Assembly: GCA_964409225.1 (NCBI GenBank)
Contig: CAYPCM010000034.1
Location: 1 to 6,237 of the forward strand
Length of the DNA: 6,237 nucleotides
Reading direction: 5' to 3'
DNA from: JACPXH01 sp964409225
Lineage (GTDB): Bacteria > Patescibacteriota > Minisyncoccia > JACPXH01
Under the pieces are notes generated by a model. That model searched no databases. It was not told the DNA's origin and saw only the letters and a program-made list of their open reading frames with translations. The position numbers and the translations under genes were made by a program. Shown here in pieces: positions 1-5,400 of this stretch. Each line of letters begins with the position of its first letter. The first letter of the stretch is position 1.

Positions 1-253
1 CACTGGCCTCCCCTGCACTCCTTGGATATATCCATGCTGCGACCGTTTTTACCGTGATGTCGTCCAAAGAGGCTGGAGAGCCAACACCCACATAATCATT
101 ACTCCCGTCAAAATCTAACGCCTTGCCCAGGCGGCCGTTGACCCACTCGGTGGAGGGATCCATGTTGGTGAGCGTGCCGTGGTTCTTGTTGCCGGAAAAG
201 TCAGTGGCGGTGGCGCCCGCGCCGTCGTTCAGGGACCAGTAGCCGACCAAACC
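1..253 (-). repeat. LamG module 3 (partial)
   Basis: Third module, from residue 478, starting 657 bases after module 2. The conserved 165-base opening block is complete at 89-253. It is followed by a VAAWIYPRSAG strand matching the SVWVRPDAG and SAWVRNG positions of the other modules. The window ends inside the domain. Confidence 0.82.
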
Positions 254-1684
254 TGATTGGTTCTGATTGCGCTGGCTCACCTGGCCGGCTCGGTACAGCG
301 CGCTCACCTCGCCAGCAGTCAGCGCGCGGTTGTAGATGCGGACTTCGTCAATGAGGCCGTTGAAATAGACAGAGTTCCACCCGCCGCCAAAAATCGTATT
401 ATACCCCGCATTATTTACGTTCCCGGTCTGCGCGTCGGAGTCCTCCTGCACTCCATTGATATAGATGCGGGTATTTGCGCCATCATAGACCCCGACGACA
501 TGAAACCATACGTTAACAGCAGCTAATGTCACACTATTCGAATTTACTACCGTTTCACTCGTATTTTTTATAAAGAAAGAATAAACATTAACCGCCGCCG
601 CGTTGTATAGACCCCAATCATATAGCCCTGCGTTAATTTGATGGTTTCCGACGAAAAACTCCCCTTGATTCGTCAGACCGTTCCTTACCCACGCAGAGAC
701 ACTCAATTTGTTAGTTACACCGCTCACTACTGTTCCACCCGCATTCACATAATCATTACTCCCATCAAAATCCAACGCTTTGCCCAGGCGGCCGTTCACC
801 CAGTCGGTGGAGGGGTCCATGTTGGTGAGCGTGCCGTGGTTTTTCTGGCCGGAGAAATCAGTGGCCGTGGCGCCCACGCCGTCGTTCAAGGACCAGTAGC
901 CCACGAGGCCGGAGTTATTCGGATTGCGCTGGCTCACTTGACTAGATTTATACAAAGCCGCCACCTCCGCCGCCGTGAGCGCCCGGTTATAGATGCGGAC
1001 TTCGTCAATGAGGCCGTCGAACCCTGTAGCAGTATCAGTCGGTCTATTGCCGATGACTAAACTTCGCGCTGAATCAGTATCCGCGGTTCCAAATGGGGAG
1101 GTAATTTTAGTTACACTCACCGAACTGCCATTTATATACATAGCAGGGTTATTGGCTGTCGCGCTTTTATTGTAGGTAATGACAACGTGGTTCCAGACGC
1201 CGCTTGTAATAGTACCACTACCGTTAAGCCACAACGCTTGCGACAAACTAAATCTCTGCACGAAGGAAATGCCTGTAGTGATGTTGATGTACCACCCCCC
1301 ATTGGGCGAAACTTGATTGTCGTCCTTATTTACAACGTCTCCGCCCGCATCAGGCCTCACCCAAACGCTAACAGTTTTTGTGGTTATATTATCCAAGTTG
1401 GAAGCTGATCCGGCATTCACATAATCATCACTCCCATCAAAATCGAGCGCTTTGCCGAGGCGGCCGTTGGACCAGTCGGTGGAGGGGTCCATGTTGGTGA
1501 GCGTGCCGTGGTTTTTGTTGCCGGAAAAGTCGGTGGCGGTGGCGCCGGCGCCGTCGTTCATGGACCAGTAGCCCACGAGGCCCAAGCTGTTGGGAGCGCG
1601 GGTTAAAACGGAAGCAGAGGCGTGTCTGCCAAAGAGAAAAACGCCGAGGAAGACAAGGAAAAATGCGAGAAAAAGCTTTTTCAT
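1..1684 (-). CDS. Secreted tandem LamG (concanavalin A-like) domain protein, C-terminus beyond window
   Basis: Reads without a stop from ATG (1684-1682) to the left edge, giving 561 codons; the stop lies outside the window. Residues 1-24 form a signal peptide: MKK, a long Phe/Leu/Val core, then an Ala-Ser-Ala cleavage site at about 24. Next come at least three LamG-type modules (Laminin_G_3-like, starting at residues 35, 259 and 478). Each opens with GLVGYWSxNDG, DFSGxKNHGTLTNMDPST and NGRLGKALDFDGSxDYV. The first two close with GLIDEVRIYNRALTAxEV. The family has a beta-sandwich fold and often binds glycans or other surface ligands, so a secreted adhesin or surface role is inferred; the ligand is unknown. 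ATG was chosen because the signal peptide starts there. No clear Shine-Dalgarno precedes it. A palindrome cluster lies directly upstream. Confidence 0.93.
   Translation of the reverse strand, partial: MKKLFLAFFLVFLGVFLFGRHASASVLTRAPNSLGLVGYWSMNDGAGATATDFSGNKNHGTLTNMDPSTDWSNGRLGKALDFDGSDDYVNAGSASNLDNITTKTVSVWVRPDAGGDVVNKDDNQVSPNGGWYINITTGISFVQRFSLSQALWLNGSGTITSGVWNHVVITYNKSATANNPAMYINGSSVSVTKITSPFGTADTDSARSLVIGNRPTDTATGFDGLIDEVRIYNRALTAAEVAALYKSSQVSQRNPNNSGLVGYWSLNDGVGATATDFSGQKNHGTLTNMDPSTDWVNGRLGKALDFDGSNDYVNAGGTVVSGVTNKLSVSAWVRNGLTNQGEFFVGNHQINAGLYDWGLYNAAAVNVYSFFIKNTSETVVNSNSVTLAAVNVWFHVVGVYDGANTRIYINGVQEDSDAQTGNVNNAGYNTIFGGGWNSVYFNGLIDEVRIYNRALTAGEVSALYRAGQVSQRNQNQSGLVGYWSLNDGAGATATDFSGNKNHGTLTNMDPSTEWVNGRLGKALDFDGSNDYVGVGSPASLDDITVKTVAAWIYPRSAGEAS
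290..910 (-). repeat. LamG module 2
   Basis: Second complete module, about residues 259-465, starting 672 bases after module 1. The opening block (746-910) differs from that of module 1 at about 16 of 165 bases by my eye count. The middle differs strongly but keeps the WFHVVGVYDG and RIYINGVQ strand motifs. It closes with IDEVRIYNRAL and ALYRAGQVSQRN. Confidence 0.85.
947..1582 (-). repeat. LamG module 1
   Basis: First complete LamG-like module, about residues 35-246. Its opening 55 residues (1418-1582) are a block repeated in modules 2 and 3. The middle carries a WNHVVITYNK strand and a YINGSS turn typical of LamG folds. It ends with the IDEVRIYNRAL signature and an ALYK tail, followed by a short SQVSQRNPNN linker into module 2. 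Confidence 0.85.
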
Positions 1685-1700
1685 CAATTTTGAATCTTTA

Positions 1701-1722
1701 GTTCTGACGAAAGCCAGAATCC
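1701..1722. repeat. Palindrome unit A, degenerate hairpin
   Basis: A single hairpin of the first type: TTCTG and CAGAA arms around a CGAAAG core. It is imperfect, with an A-C mismatch in the stem, and lacks the second hairpin found in full units. It lies 17 bases upstream of the LamG start codon. Confidence 0.65.
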
Positions 1723-1728
1723 AGTTAT

Positions 1729-1811
1729 GTCATCCTGACGAAAGTCAGGATCCAAGGTCGTGGATTCCGTGTCCCCGGATCGAGTCCGGGGCAGGCGCGG
1801 CACGGAATGAC
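1729..1811. repeat. Palindrome unit B, composite with a nested hairpin
   Basis: Starts GTCATCCTGAC and ends CACGGAATGAC. The first hairpin has perfect 8-base arms, ATCCTGAC and GTCAGGAT, around GAAA (1732-1751). The second hairpin (ATTCCGTG and CACGGAAT arms) holds extra sequence in its loop, itself a hairpin with CCCCGGA and TCCGGGG arms at 1773-1791. Confidence 0.8.
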
Positions 1812-1823
1812 AATTGTGGTTGT

Positions 1824-1857
1824 GTCATTCGGACGAAAGTGACATGCGCAGCATGTC
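1824..1857. repeat. Palindrome unit C, degenerate
   Basis: Begins GTCATTC, then GGACGAAAGTGAC, a degenerated first-type hairpin. It runs into a separate perfect inverted repeat, GACATGC and GCATGTC around GCA (1841-1857). The last three bases are shared with the start of unit D. The normal second hairpin is absent. Confidence 0.6.
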
Positions 1858-1911
1858 ATTCTGGCGAAAGCCAGAATCTATTTATGGATTCCGGGTCGAG
1901 CCCGGAATGAC
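1855..1911. repeat. Palindrome unit D, complete composite
   Basis: A clean two-hairpin unit. Hairpin one is ATTCTGGC, GAAA, GCCAGAAT (1858-1877), a perfect 8-base stem. Hairpin two is ATTCCGGG, TCGAG, CCCGGAAT. The outer ends GTCATTC and GAATGAC are inverted copies. Bases 1885-1911 are identical to 2290-2316 beyond the nuclease gene. Confidence 0.85.
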
Positions 1912-1929
1912 AAGCTGGCATACCATTGT

Positions 1930-1989
1930 GTCATTCTGACGCAAGTCAGAATCCATTATCGTGGATTCCGTGTCGCGGCCCGGAATGAG
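1930..1989. repeat. Palindrome unit E, complete composite beside the nuclease stop
   Basis: Hairpin one is ATTCTGAC, GCAA, GTCAGAAT (1933-1952), a perfect 8-base stem. Hairpin two has ATTCCGTG and CCCGGAAT arms with one mismatch, and the end is GAATGAG rather than GAATGAC. It ends 8 bases before the nuclease stop codon complement at 1998. Confidence 0.82.
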
Positions 1990-1997
1990 AAATAGCT

Positions 1998-2285
1998 TTA
2001 TATCAAATCATCATACAGGTCTCTCCATTCGGGATTTGTTTTTTCTATCAATTCAATCTTCCATCTGCGCTTCCAGTTTTTCAACTGCTTTTCTCGGGTA
2101 ATGGCGCTCTCTATGTTTTCCGTTTGTTCATAGTAAACCAAAACGTGTACCTTATATTTTTTCGTGAATCCATCAACTAAATTGTGTTTATGCTGGTCCA
2201 CTCTTTTGATTAAATCCGAGGTAACCCCGATATACAACGTTCCGTTCTTCCTGCTGGCTAAGATATAAACACAATATTGCTTCAT
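1998..2285 (-). CDS. Small GIY-YIG domain endonuclease (UPF0213/SLX1-type stand-alone domain)
   Basis: A 95-residue protein that is essentially one GIY-YIG domain. The motif pair appears as CVY at 5-7 and YIG at 18-20, followed by the expected catalytic-type Arg28, His32, FTKKY at 40-44, YYE at 51-53, catalytic-type Glu65 in REKQLKNW, and the NPEWRDL ending common in this family. Length and ends match the family, so it looks intact. GIY-YIG enzymes cut DNA using a divalent metal; the substrate of these stand-alone forms is generally not established. ATG at 2285 is the only start: upstream in frame there is no ATG, GTG or TTG before a stop at 2319-2321. No strong Shine-Dalgarno is seen. The gene is visibly AT-rich compared with its neighbours and is framed closely by palindromes (ending 1989, resuming 2289), suggesting it arrived with them. 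Confidence 0.95.
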   Translation of the reverse strand: MKQYCVYILASRKNGTLYIGVTSDLIKRVDQHKHNLVDGFTKKYKVHVLVYYEQTENIESAITREKQLKNWKRRWKIELIEKTNPEWRDLYDDLI

Positions 2286-2288
2286 GCC

Positions 2289-2316
2289 GTGGATTCCGGG
2301 TCGAGCCCGGAATGAC
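2289..2316. repeat. Palindrome unit F, half unit beside the nuclease start
   Basis: Only the second hairpin is present: ATTCCGGG, TCGAG, CCCGGAAT, ending in GAATGAC. It starts 3 bases upstream of the nuclease ATG. Twenty-seven bases (2290-2316) match unit D (1885-1911) exactly. Any ribosome binding site of the nuclease would have to lie within this hairpin. Confidence 0.82.
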
Positions 2317-2326
2317 GATTACGATT

Positions 2327-2347
2327 GTCATCCTGACCCTCCATTGT
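2327..2347. repeat. Palindrome unit G, truncated
   Basis: GTCATCCTGAC matches the left end of units B and H, but the sequence then departs (CCTCCATTGT) before the returning arm. It looks like a fragment of a first-type hairpin. Confidence 0.5.
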
Positions 2348-2412
2348 GTCATCCTGACGCAAGCCAGGATCCATACGACGATCGTGGATTCCGTGTCGCG
2401 GCACGGAATGAC
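2348..2412. repeat. Palindrome unit H, complete composite
   Basis: Hairpin one is ATCCTGAC, GCAA, GCCAGGAT (2351-2370), with one A-C mismatch. Hairpin two is a perfect ATTCCGTG, TCGCGG, CACGGAAT. The outer ends are GTCATCC and GGAATGAC. It lies between the nuclease start and the fibre gene stop, followed by a TGACAA/TTGTCA inverted repeat at 2409-2426. Confidence 0.83.
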
Positions 2413-2426
2413 AATGACGATTGTCA
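2409..2426. repeat. Short inverted repeat after the fibre gene stop
   Basis: TGACAA and TTGTCA surround TGACGA, 4 bases beyond the fibre gene stop codon (TGA, complement at 2430-2432). It overlaps the end of unit H. A role as a transcription terminator is possible but weak: the stem is short and no T-tract follows on the minus strand. Confidence 0.4.
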
Positions 2427-2429
2427 AAT

Positions 2430-5400
2430 TCACTCGAAATTCAAAATTGGAAATCCAAAATTATCATCCAGCGCTGCGGGAGGTGCTGCGGATTCAATGG
2501 GTGCGGATGGCGGAACTGACGGCTCCATGGGCGCTACGGGCTCGCTTGGGGCAACGGGAGGCGCTGCCGCTGGCTCAATCGGCTCGGCAGAGGGTGTTTC
2601 GGGCGCAGGCGGCGTTTCTGGCTGCGGGGGGACGGCCGGTTGCCCGGACGTGCTTGGGCTGCCGCACTCCCCTGTTTCCCGCACCAACTCGCCGTCTTTC
2701 ACCTTGATACAGAAGGGCGCGCCGGTCGCTTCATCATAGATCGTGAGTCCGATACGCTCCTCGGTCGTACCGAAGGTGGCCGCGCGCTTGACGGTGAGGG
2801 CGTCGGTCTCGACTTCTCGGGCGATCAGCTTGCCGGCTTCGTCAAGGCGCCAGTTCAGCCCGTAGAGCGCCGCGATGTTATATATGGAATGTCCGTTATA
2901 GTTCTGGCTTGCGGAAATGACGATTGAATCTTGCGGCGGCAATGGCATGACGGCAGCGTCAGAGGAGGCGGTGGCGGCGTTTACGGTTAGAGGCGCGTTA
3001 TAGCCGACGTTGAGGAAGATAAGCGCCTGCCCCTGACACGCTCCATCGTCCTGCTGCGACACGCTTACGTTGTCATTCTGAGGCGAAGCCGAAGAATCTC
3101 GAGATCCTTCGCTTGCGCTCAGGATGACGTTGAGAGAAGAACAATTGAACGGCTCGAGCGCCACCCCCACCGTCGGCCCGGCCTGTGTCGCCTTCATTGC
3201 GTAGCCCGGCTGCGAAGACGACGTGAGCCGATCGCCCACGGCAATAGGACCGTTCTCCGTGGTTACTTTCACCGGAATGCGGCCGGCGAGCACGATGGGC
3301 ATCCGGCGCACGTCCTCGCCGGTGGCAATAAAGCCGGTGTTGCCAAGCGTGATGGCCGAACCGCCAGAAGTAATGACGCCGAGAATCTTCGGGTCATACG
3401 GAGTGCTGGTGCGCCGCACGTATTCGGGACTCTCCGGATCAGCGACCACGAGATCGAACGCTTCCACCTCCGGCGCCACCGGCATCATTTCCGCGATGTC
3501 CGGCGTGCCGTTCGGGGTTTGCGGGCCTTTCGTCACCCATGTGCCGCCGATGTCCAAAGAAGCCAAGGTGGTGGTGCCGGATTGCAGCGAAAGTTTATCT
3601 CCGGCCGCGGCCGGCGCCCACTGAATGAAAGAGTTGGCGGAGTTGAGGGTGAAATTGGCGGCGGTGGTGGCGTTCCCGCTCTGGCCAATCCGGAAGAGCA
3701 CATTCGGCGTGGAGGCGTTATCTTCTATACGGAGGATGTCTCCGGTGAGTCCCGAGGTTGGCACGATCCACTTCATGAAGTTGCCTGACGTAAGGGAGGT
3801 GGCGGTAGCGGCAAAGAAGTTGGAGACCGTAACAGTGGAAGAAGCGCTGATGAAGTTCGTCGAGGTGGCAGTGGAGGCGCCAGGTGCGGCCAAGTCGGAG
3901 AAGGGCTGGATGGAGAAATACGTGCCGCCGCGACCGGTCGTGGTGGTCGCACTCACGCTAAAGCCGCCATTGGTCATAATGCCGCCTTGACCAGCCACAA
4001 TCCCGCCGCGCACGAACAGATCCGAGCCGATGTTGGCAAAGGAATCGGTATCCAGAGTCGTGGTCTGTAACGAACCGGTTAACACCGTGGGCACGTCAAT
4101 GCCGGGGAGTTCGACGACGGTGAGGCGGTTGCCGATGTTCGCCGCCACATAAGCGTAGCGGCCCGAGACGAAGACGGAGTAGGGACCATTCAGATTAGTC
4201 GCGTCGTAGACCGAACCCACCACGGTCGGACTGGAAGGGTTGGAGATGTCAACCGCAGTCAGACGGTCGCCAGTGTCTAATGCCACATAGGCATACCGGC
4301 CGGAGACGAAGACGCCGTTGGGACGGTTCAGATTGGTCGCGTCGTTGACTGAACCTGTCACGGTTGGACTTGCGGGGTTGGAGACGTCAACCACGGTAAG
4401 ACGGTTGCTGTTGTATGCCGCCACATAGGCGTAGCGGCCGGAAACGAAGACGGACCGAGAGTTACCCAGATTGGTCGCGTCGTTGACCGAGCCCACCACG
4501 GTGGGGCTGGAGGGATTGGAAATGTCAACCACGGTCAGACGGCTAACGCTGCTTACTGCCGTCACATAGGCATATCGGCCGGAAACGAAAACGGAGACGG
4601 CGCCATTCAGATTAGTCGCGTCGTAGACCGAACCCACCACGGTGGGGCTTGCGGGATTTGAGATATCAACCACGGTGAAGCGGTCGCCAACGTTTACCGC
4701 CACATAGGCATATCGGCCGGAAACGAAGACGGATTGGGCGCCGTCCAGATTGGTCGCATTGACCGAGCCCACCACGGTGGGGCTGGAGGGATTGGAAATG
4801 TCAACCACGGTCAGACGGTCGCCGACGCCTGCTGTCACATAGGCGTATCGGCCGGAAACGAAGACGGAGGTGGGGAAGTTCAGATTGGTCCCGTCATTGA
4901 CTGAACCTGTCACTGTGGGGCTTGAAGGATTGGACACGTCAACCACGGTGAGACGGTTGCCGGAGCTTGCCGCCACATAGGCGTATCGGCCGGAAACGAA
5001 GACGGAATAGGGAGCATTCAGATTGGTATCGTCGTTGACACTCCCCTTCACCGTCATCGAGGTCGTCGCATTGTTTATCGTAAGAGATCCGGTGGAAGAG
5101 ATGGTGAGGAGTGTCTGCGGAGTGGTGACGTCCAAGGAGGTCGTATTGTTTTGGACCGTGAGGATATTGCCGGTCCAGGCCGCACCGGAGACAGCTCCGG
5201 GAACGGTAATGTTGAACAGATCTCCGGTGGTAAGGGCGGTGGCGGTTACATTAAAGAAGTTGGTGCCGGTGACGGTACTTGAGGCGGAGATGGAGCCCTG
5301 GGAGTTGAGGGCAAATCTGCGGTTGTTCGGGGTTTCGCCCACGCTGAACGAGAGGAAGTTTGCATCTGCGGTGGCGGGGGCGCCTAATACACCTCTAAAT

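Larger units (their letters stand above)
1685..1997. other. Intergenic spacer packed with palindromic repeat units
   Basis: 313 bases between the LamG and nuclease genes. About two thirds or more is made of five palindromic units, listed separately (1701-1722, 1729-1811, 1824-1857, 1855-1911, 1930-1989). Open frames through it are only translations of these palindromes. No promoter with both boxes could be recognised upstream of the LamG start. Confidence 0.85.

Noticed and set aside
257..1408. Several plus-strand frames of 60-140 residues
   Set aside because: All are antisense to the continuous LamG reading frame, which has a signal peptide and recognisable domains.
1590..1910. 106-residue plus-strand frame
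   Set aside because: It is the antisense of the LamG signal peptide followed by translation of palindromic repeats.
2289..2426. Rho-independent terminators for the fibre gene
   Set aside because: The stems are strong but no T-tract follows on the minus strand, and the same hairpins occur elsewhere as dispersed repeats.
2188..2433. 81-residue minus-strand frame overlapping the nuclease start
   Set aside because: Its N-terminal half is a translation of palindrome units F to H and the rest is an off-frame reading of the nuclease gene.
4077..5045. CRISPR-like array, from regular spacing of about 138 bases
   Set aside because: The repeats are whole coding blades without unique spacers of CRISPR length, and the frame is kept throughout.
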